From assembly GCA_002811675.1 (NCBI GenBank), contig PDIM01000105.1:16589-43150 (forward strand): a DNA stretch of 26,562 bases. Reading direction: 5' to 3'. Shown piece after piece: positions 1-8,297 of the stretch. Under the pieces are notes generated by a model that was given only the letters and a program-made list of their open reading frames with translations, was not told the origin of the DNA and did not search any database. A program made the translations under genes and the position numbers. The DNA is from Ichthyosporea sp. XGB-2017a (Eukaryota > Opisthokonta > Ichthyosporea). Every line of letters starts with the position of its first letter. Within the stretch, counting starts at the first letter, position 1.

Positions 1-56
1 CCACACAGCAGCATCAACATGAAGCACCCCAACAACAGACGAGTAAGACTCCTCAT
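1..56 (-). CDS. 5' end of a third copy of the secreted cysteine-rich family (partial)
   Basis: The ATG lies at 56 on the minus strand. The 18 codons visible before the window edge encode MRSLTRLLLGCFMLMLLC, identical to the signal peptide start of the two complete copies at 1027-3687 and 4805-7483. The DNA is also essentially identical to 3632-3687, including the leader upstream of the ATG. This shows the tandem array continues to the left of the window. Nothing can be said about the mature protein or whether this copy is intact. Confidence 0.85.
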   Translation of the reverse strand, partial: MRSLTRLLLGCFMLMLLC

Positions 57-1026
57 GATTTAGATTTAAGACTGAATCAATTCTTTGGGAGAGACTAATT
101 GTAATGCCCCTGTGGGCAATACTTTTTGTGAGTTTGTAGCTTAGATTAAAAAAGCTTCCCAGATGCATTCCCCTCAACCCCGCTAAATCATCGAGGCTAC
201 GGGGAGTGTTCTGTCCTTAGCAACTATGTTAGGAGTTGTATGAGTAGACTTCAGTATGATTAACACGGCCTCATGACTCATCCCCGTTGCCATGGGCTAC
301 ACCCGCGGGCCTGACCGCATCCAAGGAATGCGGTGTTTTTGTATGGGCTTCTTCATACAATTCAATATATGCAAAACTCAATTAAAAAAAAAAATAAAAT
401 TTTCTATGGAAAGTTTATTTGTGCCAGAAGTGCAGAACAACTTTTTCGCAGGCAATGCACCGTTTACTGTTTGTGAATGGTCTTCATTCATACACCCTGG
501 AGGAGGGGGGGGGGCGAAAGGCTAGGGGGGATAAATGACCACTAAAAAAAGCAATATTTAACATTGGGGCACACACGTGTCTATGACAGTCAAGTTGGAA
601 AACACAAACAACTACAAATACACAGCCACTGCGCCCATTGACTTTAACCTGATGGGTCTAATTGAACCTTATGATGCCTATCTGCCCTCCTACAGTGGTG
701 TTATCCAGGGAGATTCCTGGCCCGTGCTATGTCCTTGTATTCCTGACTGTTCATTTGACACTGCCCTGGTGTTTAACACCACCCCCACTACTGGAAGCAG
801 TCCCCATATCGTCAGGTATACGGGGATGGGGAGAGAATTACCTGGGTCTGATTCTGGTGTTTATTCTCTTAATACAATAAAACATAACTTTACGTTAACT
901 CGGGACCTTTCTCCTGATATTCAGCCCATGAGGTATTTTGGTGTAAGGGGGTAAAAGGGAACTAAATGAATGCAGAAGGGGATTTCACTCCTTTAGTGTG
1001 TTTGAATTACTATTTTCTCAAGAAGC
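57..1026. repeat. Intergenic repeat of the tandem array, copy 1
   Basis: This DNA between two array members has a close counterpart at 3688-4804, and its 5' half has another at 7484-8010. Shared landmarks are the leader just upstream of each ATG, a CTTAGCAACTATG block, a GGGCTACACCCGCGGGCC block, a TTGTATG..CATACAA imperfect palindrome, a G-run (505-514) and a 3' block next to the following stop codon. It holds the 5' flank of the copy on its left and the 3' flank of the copy on its right (both minus strand). TTTATT at 860-865, an AATAAA on the minus strand, lies about 160 nt past the stop of the 1027-3687 gene and is conserved in copy 2 at 4662-4667. Confidence 0.85.
577..954 (+). other. Open frame inside the intergenic repeat, probably not a gene
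   Basis: A 125-codon ATG-to-stop frame convergent with the big minus-strand gene. Its first ~45 codons have a counterpart in the second repeat (4399-4535) with the frame kept, but that copy then has an in-frame TGA and several non-triplet indels. Differences between the copies fall in all three codon positions (K/E, A/T, P/H and Y/S changes alongside silent ones), which looks like neutral DNA or a decaying gene. An upstream frame around 406-525 (MESLFVPEVQNNFF) is likewise shared and is interrupted after the G-run. No family is recognised. It could also be the 3' untranslated region of the minus-strand gene read backwards. Confidence 0.25.
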
Positions 1027-3687
1027 TCACATTTTAGCAGATAATTTATGCTCATTGAAGTATTCGGGGAAGTAGCATAATTGCTTATTCTCCAAAAAAG
1101 GGGGGGGGTGAGGGCCTTTACAATCAAAAGCCACTTTTTGAAATTCATGGTGGAGGGCAATAAGTCTAACAAGGGCATATAGATACTGATAACCATCTTC
1201 TATCTTACTTATCACTTCACCGCACACGGTATCTTTCGAGAAAATCACCGAATGCTTGTAATATTTAAATGATGTCACAAACAGGTTTACATATTCATCA
1301 ACCTCATTCAGGGGAAAACCAATGCTTTTAAAACCGTCTAAAGTTTCCTGTTTCACTTCTTCCTTTTGGGAAACATAATCACACTTTTTCAACATATAGT
1401 AAAGAAAGGTAAACAGATTTACTTTACCTTTGCGGAACAATCTCATGTACACGTACAAGTAACTCCCATCGGTTCTAAGGCCGCTGTGACGAGTACTCTG
1501 GCACTCTTCGACAGTGTTCAGCTTATCTAGCAGGTGAGTAAGTGCACATTGGAGGTTTGACTTCAGGTTTTGCCGGTCATTCGAGTTCAGGTTCTTGTCC
1601 AATGAATCAGCAGTGGGTAAGAAAGTAAGTAACTTAGGCACAGCGTAGGTAAAGAATAAAGATTGGCCCAAAAAAGCCTTAATGGAGTCTGATATCCCCG
1701 ATTCCTCTGTGTGTTTTGCAGGCCATATCCAGTTGCTTATTTGCGAATGGTAAGGAAGTGGGGCAATCCTGGGTCCAACTACTTGTGGGCTGTGGCTGTT
1801 TTCTGTTTTTTCCATATTTTCTTTGACATGCAGGTAGGTACTGTAACCATAATGATATATGACTGGAATGACATCTTTCCTCAAAAAATCCTCGAACTGG
1901 TCAGGGGTGGTGACTTCTACACCCTCTACTACATTGGCTGTGAAGCATTTATAATAACGGTGCAGTTCAGCAGATACTTGTTGAGTGGCTAACAGATCTT
2001 TTTTATCGGGATTAAGAAAATTTTTGGAATGGTAAATCTGTCTCAACTTCCCATCTGTACAAATGCTCTCTATAAAAAATATTTCTGTGTCCGAATACGT
2101 GGATTTCTCAAGGGATTTCTTTTTTTCGTACTCTTGACATAAAGTCGCTGTACTTTTTTTTTCAATTTTTTGATGTTTTGGATCAGAAAAAAGCAGCATT
2201 AAGAGGTCAAATATCAGCACAGATCTTTCAAATCCTACCAATCCCCGCACAAGTGCCCGGCCTGCCTTGATTTTATGAAGACTCCCAGTGGCAAGGCAGT
2301 ATAGAGTTCCCACAATTTTAGGCTCCGGTGGTGTCGTTAGCAGATCATTGTATTGCTCATTGAGCAGTTTTCGCGCTGTCCACATCACCCTCTCGGAATC
2401 GCGCACGCCAGCTGGGCTCAAGGCTTCAATAAAGGTTTGCAGAGGTGGCTTTACGATTTCTGACAGATGGTCTTCTATAACTTTCTGAAATACGTCAGCG
2501 GTCAGACGTCCACGGTACTCCTCTTTCAAATGCATATTGAACTTGGCTTGGTTTTGCAATTTTGTTTTCAAAGATTCAATGTTGATGGAGCCAACTTTGA
2601 AGGTGACCTCTGGATTGTAAATTAGGTTTTTCTTGTGTTCTTTCCACAGATATGTTACACAGGCAGCAATAGTGTCATGGCTATTTTTAAGACATTCCTG
2701 AGCTTCATCGCCGTGACCAGTTCCTAAGTCATCGTTCAACACATACGTCCTTATTGTTTCCTCGATGCTTGAATATGCTTCTCTCATATCCTTCTTTGAA
2801 TCAAACGTCCAAACTTCATGATGGAAACGGTTTGAGTCATGATAAATCAGGAAATGGGGTGTTACAATAAAGGCAGTCTCGTGGGCACCAAAGCTACAAA
2901 CAGGGCCCGTTATTAACTCTTCATTGCACTTAGGAGGTTTCTTAAGGGGGTCATAATTGTCATTGAAGAGTTTTACGTTTACCTTGTAAACGGCATATGA
3001 AACCGGAATGAAAGCGAACGGATATTCTGGAGAGATGTCTTCAAAAATCATTTTGACATACGACGAAAATTGTGCTGCGTTAAAGATTTTGTCATACCAT
3101 TTAGTGGAAAATGTGGGAAATAAATTTGGAAGTGCAGCCAGCAACTCTTTTTCCCCTTCATCTTCCTTCAGGTCCAGCAAGTCGGATAGCTTATTGTTGG
3201 TTATCTCAATGGCAATTGATTTGACTAATACAGCAGCGTCTTTTTGCATCTCCCATAAATGAAAGAGGTGTCCTGTGTTGTAGAGGCTTTTGACTATTTC
3301 CGAATACCCTTCTGCAAACTGCTCCGGAGTTTTTGCTGGTCCTGCATAATTGAACAATAAATGAAGACCAATGGCCTTGGTGATGCCAGCACAAAATCCA
3401 CGTGGAAATACGTCCTGGTACTTAGAGTGAATCACCTTGTGTTTTGGGAGACTAAATATGGAATTTAAATTGTTCATTTTAAAAGGGATTCTATTTGTTC
3501 TATGGCAAACGTTTCCTTCAGAGGTTAACCCTTCAAGCGACATTGCGAACGACACATATTTCTGATGCTGATTGCCCTTCTCCTCTTCTTGTTTCTGATT
3601 AGGCTCCACACAATTACACAGGTGGAGCATACCACACAGCAGCATCAACATGAAGCACCCCAACAACAGACGAGTAAGACTCCTCAT
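1027..3687 (-). CDS. Large secreted cysteine-rich protein of unknown family, tandem copy A
   Basis: An uninterrupted 886-codon frame. The start is fixed by an N-terminal signal peptide, a hydrophobic run at residues ~6-24 ending in CNC, whose DNA is identical in all three copies. No later transmembrane segment is evident, so secretion is inferred. Residues ~27-60 are hydrophilic and differ completely from the 4805-7483 paralogue. The rest aligns along its full length, with at least 15 cysteines at matching positions, including C99 in RGFCAGITKAIG and pairs such as EECQSTR and KKCDYVSQ. The tail from about residue 780 (QETLDGFKSIGFPL) is nearly identical. The last residues (EYFNEHKLSAKM) differ from the paralogue. 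No domain or catalytic motif is recognised and no function is assigned. Confidence 0.9.
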   Translation of the reverse strand: MRSLTRLLLGCFMLMLLCGMLHLCNCVEPNQKQEEEKGNQHQKYVSFAMSLEGLTSEGNVCHRTNRIPFKMNNLNSIFSLPKHKVIHSKYQDVFPRGFCAGITKAIGLHLLFNYAGPAKTPEQFAEGYSEIVKSLYNTGHLFHLWEMQKDAAVLVKSIAIEITNNKLSDLLDLKEDEGEKELLAALPNLFPTFSTKWYDKIFNAAQFSSYVKMIFEDISPEYPFAFIPVSYAVYKVNVKLFNDNYDPLKKPPKCNEELITGPVCSFGAHETAFIVTPHFLIYHDSNRFHHEVWTFDSKKDMREAYSSIEETIRTYVLNDDLGTGHGDEAQECLKNSHDTIAACVTYLWKEHKKNLIYNPEVTFKVGSINIESLKTKLQNQAKFNMHLKEEYRGRLTADVFQKVIEDHLSEIVKPPLQTFIEALSPAGVRDSERVMWTARKLLNEQYNDLLTTPPEPKIVGTLYCLATGSLHKIKAGRALVRGLVGFERSVLIFDLLMLLFSDPKHQKIEKKSTATLCQEYEKKKSLEKSTYSDTEIFFIESICTDGKLRQIYHSKNFLNPDKKDLLATQQVSAELHRYYKCFTANVVEGVEVTTPDQFEDFLRKDVIPVIYHYGYSTYLHVKENMEKTENSHSPQVVGPRIAPLPYHSQISNWIWPAKHTEESGISDSIKAFLGQSLFFTYAVPKLLTFLPTADSLDKNLNSNDRQNLKSNLQCALTHLLDKLNTVEECQSTRHSGLRTDGSYLYVYMRLFRKGKVNLFTFLYYMLKKCDYVSQKEEVKQETLDGFKSIGFPLNEVDEYVNLFVTSFKYYKHSVIFSKDTVCGEVISKIEDGYQYLYALVRLIALHHEFQKVAFDCKGPHPPPFLENKQLCYFPEYFNEHKLSAKM

Positions 3688-3866
3688 GATTTAGATTTAA
3701 GACTGAATCAATTCTTTGGGAGAGACTAATTGTAATGCCCCTGTGTGCAATACTTTTTGTGAGTTTGTAGCTTAAATTACTGTAATAAAATTCTTCCCAG
3801 ATGCATCTCCCACAACCCTGCTAAATCATCGAGGCTATGGTTAGTGTGCTGTCCTTAGCAACTATG

Positions 3867-4054
3867 TATGGTGGAGACGCCCATAGCTGCTGTATGCTTG
3901 TCTCTCTGATCGCTTCCTGGAATCCTCTCTAGTCACTATAAGGGCTAGTGTATTAATAGGGGTATATATATCCTGCCCTACCTGCAGTCCTGCACCCTAA
4001 GATAATAAACGGTGGTTCATGTCTTGCTTATTTACGTTGTGCCTCATCATATGG
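3867..4054. mobile_element. Solo LTR, 178 bp (3872-4049), with 5-bp target duplication TATGG
   Basis: Repeat copies 1 and 3 provide the empty site. Copy 3 reads ACTATGTATGG then AGTTGTATGAGTAG, while here the same DNA is split. TATGG at 3867-3871 and TATGG at 4050-4054 flank a 178-bp insert that starts TGGAGACGCC and ends GCCTCATCA, so it has the TG..CA ends of an LTR. Inside are a TATA-like run (GTATATATAT, around 3962-3971) and AATAAA at 4004-4009, in the order expected of a plus-oriented LTR. No primer-binding site, polypurine tract or internal coding DNA remains, so it is a solo LTR left by recombination or a very short non-autonomous element. It inserted after the array units had duplicated. 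Which superfamily it belongs to cannot be told from the LTR alone. Confidence 0.8.
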
Positions 4055-4242
4055 ATAGTATGACTTATGAGTAGCCTTAAGTATAGACCTTCTATAGAAT
4101 TAACAGGGCCTTATCCCCGTTGCTATGGGCTACACCCGCGGGCCTGACCGCATCCAAGGAATGCAGTGTTTTTGTATGGGCCTCTTCATACAATTCAATA
4201 TATGCAAAACTCAATTCAAAAGAATTAAAATTATTATGGAAA

Positions 4243-4760
4243 CTTTGTTTGTGCCAGAAGTGCAGAACAACTTTTTCGTAGGCAATGCATCGTTAACTGT
4301 TTGTGAATGGTCTTCATTCATACAACCTGGAGGAGGAGGGGGGGGGGGGGTTTGGGGGGGGGGGGGGGGGGGGGGGGTGTGGGGCACACACGTGTCTATG
4401 ACAGTCAAGTTGGAAAACACAAACAACTACGAATACACGACTACTGCCCCCATTGACTTTAACCTGATGGGTCTAATTGAACCTTATGATGCCTATCTGC
4501 ACTCCTCCAGTGGTGTTATCCAGGGAGAATTCTGACACGTGCAATGTCCCTTTATTCCCGACGGTTTATTTGACACTGCCCTGGTGTTTAACACCACCCC
4601 CACTACTGGAAGCAGTCCCAGCAGTCCTCCTCATCCCGCCCTCATCGTCAGGGTTCTGGTGTTTATTTTCTTAATATCACAAAACATAACTTGGTGGCCT
4701 TTACGTTAACTCGGGACCTTTCTCCTGATATTCAGCCCATGAAGTATTTTGGTGTAAGGG
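4243..4760 (+). pseudogene. Decayed frame shared between the intergenic repeats
   Basis: The second copy of the plus-strand frame seen at about 406-954. It runs from METLFVPEVQNNFFVGNA through a G-tract that would encode polyglycine, then THVSMTVKLENTNNYEY and on to a TGA at 4533-4535. Beyond the stop the DNA still matches copy 1, but with insertions and deletions not divisible by three. Either a small gene was duplicated with the array and decayed, or the frame is chance. I favour non-coding DNA because the substitutions show no third-position bias. Confidence 0.3.
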
Positions 4761-4804
4761 GGTAAAAGGGAACTAAACGGATGCAGAAGGTGGTAGCTCA
4801 CTTT

Positions 4805-7483
4805 TTAGGGACTTTGCGGGAAGTAGCATAATTGCTTATTCTCCAAAAAAGGGGGGAGGTGAGGGCCTTTACAATCAAAAGCCACTTTTTGAAATTCATG
4901 GTGGAGGGCAATAAGTCTAACAAGGGCATATAGATATTGATGACCATCTTCTATCTTACTTATCACTTTACCGCATATGTTATCTTTCGAGAAAATTACC
5001 GAATGCTTGTAAAATTTAAATGATGCCACAAACAGGTTTACATATTCATCAACCTCATTCAGGGGAAATCCAATGCTTTTAAAACCGTCTAAAGTTTCCT
5101 GTTTCACTTCTTTCTTTTGGGAAACATAATCACACTTTTCCAACATATAGTAAAGAAAGGTAAACAGATTTACATTTCCCTTTTCGAACAATTCCATGTA
5201 CTTGTGCAAGTACCTCCCTTTGGTTTTAAGGCCGCTGTTACGAGTACTCTGGCACTCTTCGAACGTGTTGAGCTTATTTAGCAGGTGGCCACGTGCACAA
5301 TCAAGGTTTGACTTAACGTTTTGCCAGGGATTCGAGTTCAGGTTCTTGTCCAATGATTCACCAGGGGGTAAGAAAGTAAGTAACTTAGGCACAGCGTAGG
5401 TAAAGAATAAAGATTGGCCCAAAAAACCCTTAATGGAGTCTGATTTCACCAATTCCCCTGTGTTTTTTATGGGCCAATTGCTTATTTGTGAAGCGTAAGG
5501 AGCAGGGGCAATTGGTCTTGGGCCGTGGACTGGGGAGTCTCCTAGATTTTCTTTCACAAGCAAGTAGACACTATAACTATAGTCACGTATGACTGGAATG
5601 ACTTTCTTCATCAAAAAATCCTCAAACTCCTTAGGGGTGGTGGCTTTTACACCCCCTTCCACATTGGCTGTGAAGCATTCATAATAACGGCGCAGTTCAG
5701 CAGATACTTGTTGAGTGGCTAACTCATCTTTTTTATCAGGATTAAGAAAATTTTTGGGAGTGTATATTTCTCTCAACTTCCCATCCGACGTACAAATGTT
5801 CTCTATAAAATATATTTCATGATGCCTATAGTTTGATTTCTCTGCGTTGTAGTCTTTACATAAATTCTCTGCACTTTTTTGTCCAAATTTTAGATGATGA
5901 GGATCAGAAAAAAGCAGCATTAAGAGGTCAAATGTCAGCACAGATCTTTCAAATTGTAGCATTCCCCGTGCTCCTTTCAACTCATTGATGTTACGAAGAC
6001 CTCCAGTGGCAAGGCAGTATAGAGTTCCCACAATTTTAGGCTCCGGTGGTGTCGTTAGCAGGTCATTACCTGGTTCATTGAGCAGTTCTCGCGCTGACCA
6101 CATCAGCCTCTCGAAATCGCGCACGCCAGCTGGGCTCAAGGCTTCAATAAAGGTTTGCAGAGGTGGCTCTACGGTCTCTATCAGATGGTCTTCTATAACT
6201 TTCTTAAAAACATCATCAGTCAGACTTCCACGGTACTTCTCTTTCAAATACTTATTGAACTTAGCTTGGTTTTGCAGTTTTGTTTTCGCAGATCCAATGT
6301 CGAGGGAGCCAACTTTGAAGGTAAGCTTTGGGAGCTTTTTTTGGGAGATGCTGTTCAGATATGTTATACAGGTATCAATAGTGTCATGGTTTTTATCAAG
6401 ACATTCCTGAACTTCTTGCTCTTGATCAGTTGTTCCGTCATGGTACCACACACGGGTCATTAATATTTCCTCGATGCTTGAATATACCTTTTTCATACCC
6501 TTCTTTGGATCAAACGTCCAAACATCATGACGGTAACGGTTTGAGTCATGATAAATTATGAAATGGGGTGTTATAATAAAGACAGTCTCGTGGGCACCGT
6601 CGATACAAACAGAGTCGCCTATTTTCTTATGCTCGCATTCCGGAGGGTCTATAAGGTGAGCAGTATCGTACTGATCTAGGAGAACTTTGTAAAAGTCATA
6701 TGCAACCGGAATGAAAGCGAACGGATAGTCGGGAGATAATTGTTCAAAAATCATTTGGATATCTAACGAAATTTGGTTTGCGCTAAGGAGTTTGTCATAC
6801 CCTTTAGTGGAATAGGTGGGAAATAAATCTGGAAGTGCAGCCAGCAACTCTTTTTCCGCTTTTTCCCCTTCATCTTCCCCTTCATCTTTCTTCAGGTGCT
6901 TCAGGTCCAGCAAGTCGGTTAGGTTATTCTTGGTTATCTCAATGGCAATTGATTTGACTAATACAGCAGCGTCATCCTGAATCTCCCATAAATGAAAGAG
7001 GTGTCCTGTGCTGTAGAGGCTTTTGACTATTTTCGAATACCCATTTGCAAACGTCTTAGCATCTTGTCCTTTATAATTGAACAATAAATGAAGACCAATG
7101 GCCTTGGTGATGCCAGCGCAAAATCCACGTGGCCTTTCATCTTGGTACTTAACCCCTGTCACCTTGTGTCTTGCGCGATTCCATCTGGCCCTTCCATTGC
7201 GCATTGCCCAAGCGTTCATATGTTTTTCATGGCAAACGATTCCGTTAAAGTCCTTGGAGTCCTTAGAGTTTGACCCTGCAAACGACAGTTCGAACGGCGC
7301 ATAGCGCACAGGCGGATAAAGGTCAAGGTCTGAAGATTTATATTCCTCCTTAGGGTTATTCTCGTTATTCTTCGGGTCATTGGCCTGTTCCTTACTAGGC
7401 TCCATACAATTACACAGGTGGAGCATGCCACACAGCAGCATCAACATGAAGCACCCCAACAACAGACGAGTAAGACTCCTCAT
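4805..7483 (-). CDS. Large secreted cysteine-rich protein of unknown family, tandem copy B
   Basis: An uninterrupted 892-codon frame, paralogous over its whole length to 1027-3687. The signal peptide (MRSLTRLLLGCFMLMLLCGM) is identical, followed by a mature N-terminus rich in Asn, Lys and Glu that does not align with copy A. Beyond about residue 110 the two share most cysteines and blocks such as RGFCAGITKAIGLHLLFNY, GAHETVFIITPHFIIYHDSN, ALSAGV-type PAGVRDFER, PEPKIVGTLYCLATG and SAELRRYYECFTANV. Indels between the copies keep the frame (for example a longer acidic KDEGEDEGEK stretch here), consistent with selection on a protein. The C-terminus stops at FPQSP, shorter than in copy A. No transmembrane anchor is evident. 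The function is unknown. A secreted or surface-associated, possibly host-, prey- or mate-facing, role is only an inference from the variable/conserved pattern. Confidence 0.9.
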   Translation of the reverse strand: MRSLTRLLLGCFMLMLLCGMLHLCNCMEPSKEQANDPKNNENNPKEEYKSSDLDLYPPVRYAPFELSFAGSNSKDSKDFNGIVCHEKHMNAWAMRNGRARWNRARHKVTGVKYQDERPRGFCAGITKAIGLHLLFNYKGQDAKTFANGYSKIVKSLYSTGHLFHLWEIQDDAAVLVKSIAIEITKNNLTDLLDLKHLKKDEGEDEGEKAEKELLAALPDLFPTYSTKGYDKLLSANQISLDIQMIFEQLSPDYPFAFIPVAYDFYKVLLDQYDTAHLIDPPECEHKKIGDSVCIDGAHETVFIITPHFIIYHDSNRYRHDVWTFDPKKGMKKVYSSIEEILMTRVWYHDGTTDQEQEVQECLDKNHDTIDTCITYLNSISQKKLPKLTFKVGSLDIGSAKTKLQNQAKFNKYLKEKYRGSLTDDVFKKVIEDHLIETVEPPLQTFIEALSPAGVRDFERLMWSARELLNEPGNDLLTTPPEPKIVGTLYCLATGGLRNINELKGARGMLQFERSVLTFDLLMLLFSDPHHLKFGQKSAENLCKDYNAEKSNYRHHEIYFIENICTSDGKLREIYTPKNFLNPDKKDELATQQVSAELRRYYECFTANVEGGVKATTPKEFEDFLMKKVIPVIRDYSYSVYLLVKENLGDSPVHGPRPIAPAPYASQISNWPIKNTGELVKSDSIKGFLGQSLFFTYAVPKLLTFLPPGESLDKNLNSNPWQNVKSNLDCARGHLLNKLNTFEECQSTRNSGLKTKGRYLHKYMELFEKGNVNLFTFLYYMLEKCDYVSQKKEVKQETLDGFKSIGFPLNEVDEYVNLFVASFKFYKHSVIFSKDNICGKVISKIEDGHQYLYALVRLIALHHEFQKVAFDCKGPHLPPFLENKQLCYFPQSP

Positions 7484-8060
7484 GATTTAGATTTAAGACC
7501 AATATCAACCTGAATCAATTCTTTGGGAGAGACTAATTGTAATGCCCCCGTGTGCGGGGCAAAAATATCAAGCAATAGTGTTTGTTTGTAGCTTAAATTA
7601 AAAACGCTTCCCAGATGCATCTCCCTCAACCCCGCTAAATCATCGAGGCTATGGGGAGGGTTCTTTCCTTAGCAACTATGTATGGAGTTGTATGAGTAGC
7701 CTTAAGTATAGACCTTCTATAGAATTAACAGGGCCTTATCCATGTTGCTATGGGCTACACCCGCGGGCCTGACCCCATCCAAGGAATGCAGTGTTTTTGT
7801 ATGGGCTTCTTCATACAATTCAATATATGCAAAACTCAATTAAAAAGAAATAAAATTATCTATGGAAAGTTTGCTTGTGCAACTTTTTCGTATCCAATCT
7901 AGTTTTTGTATGGGCTTCTTCATACAATTCAATATATGCAAAACTCAATTAAAAAGAAATAAAATTATCTATGGTAACTTTGCTTGTGCAACTTTTTCGT
8001 ATCCAATCTAGTTTTTGTGTATAGGCTTCTTCATACAAGTTTCTGACATTGCTTAGCAAC
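7484..8060. repeat. Intergenic repeat, truncated copy 3, right boundary of the array
   Basis: This DNA matches the other two intergenic repeats from the leader upstream of the 7483 ATG through the CTTAGCAACTATG block (around 7668) and the GGGCTACACCCGCGGGCC block (around 7750). It then departs into a 109-bp tandem repeat. The later parts of the repeat unit (G-tract, plus-strand frame, 3' block) are missing, so the array ends here. Relative to the other copies there is a short insertion just upstream of the ATG (CAATATCAAC region). Confidence 0.8.
7793..8041. repeat. 109-bp tandem repeat, two full copies plus a partial third
   Basis: Copies run 7793-7901 and 7902-8010, with a partial third from 8011 to about 8041. 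Each starts GTTTTTGTATGGG and contains the imperfect palindrome TTGTATG..CATACAA, an A-rich stretch and ATCCAATCTAG. The full copies differ at only a few bases. The unit derives from the corresponding part of the intergenic repeats at ~333-430 and ~4167-4265, shortened by a deletion. Confidence 0.85.
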
Positions 8061-8297
8061 CTTTTTTTACTATGGCCCATATTTTCTGCTCGAGGGCGCT
8101 GTCACTTTGTCACTTTTTTTTGTATGCGAAAGGGAAACATTTGCATAACCCTAATCCTCTTGGGTTTCACCTTGCTAAATCCACCTTAAGTATGGAATTT
8201 TCATACAAACATTTGTGACCCTATGTTTCCTTTTTTATTTTTGTTATGTTTATTATTTTATTTTACTTTTGAATTGTTGGTTTTTTATTTTTTTCTA
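8061..8297. other. Intergenic, 3' flank of the receptor cyclase-like gene
   Basis: AT-rich DNA between the end of the array and the stop codon of the minus-strand receptor gene. It contains one GTATGGAATTTTCATAC palindrome (8190-8206), of the type also found near 25891-26306. TTTATT motifs (8234-8239 and nearby) are minus-strand AATAAA signals about 60 nt past the receptor stop codon, a suitable poly(A) signal. No gene is seen. Confidence 0.6.

Larger units (their letters stand above)
3688..4804. repeat. Intergenic repeat of the tandem array, copy 2, carrying a solo LTR
   Basis: The counterpart of 57-1026. It is longer because of the inserted LTR at 3872-4049 and an expanded G-tract. It carries the leader upstream of the 3687 ATG, the CTTAGCAAC block, the GGGCTACACCCGCGGGCC block, the TTGTATG..CATACAA palindrome, G-runs of 13 (4338-4350) and 24 (4354-4377), and the 3' block next to the stop of the 4805-7483 gene. 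A sense frame shared with copy 1 (4243-4535) ends at a TGA at 4533-4535, and later indels break the rest. Confidence 0.85.

Noticed and set aside
292-525. 77-codon frame starting MGYTRGPDRIQG, and its counterpart start at 4125
   Set aside because: The first part is a conserved non-coding block of the repeat with an A-run of variable length. It aligns at DNA level with copies that break the frame.
7793-8041. Possible CRISPR-like array from regularly spaced repeats
   Set aside because: These are head-to-tail 109-bp tandem copies without distinct spacers, in a eukaryotic sequence.
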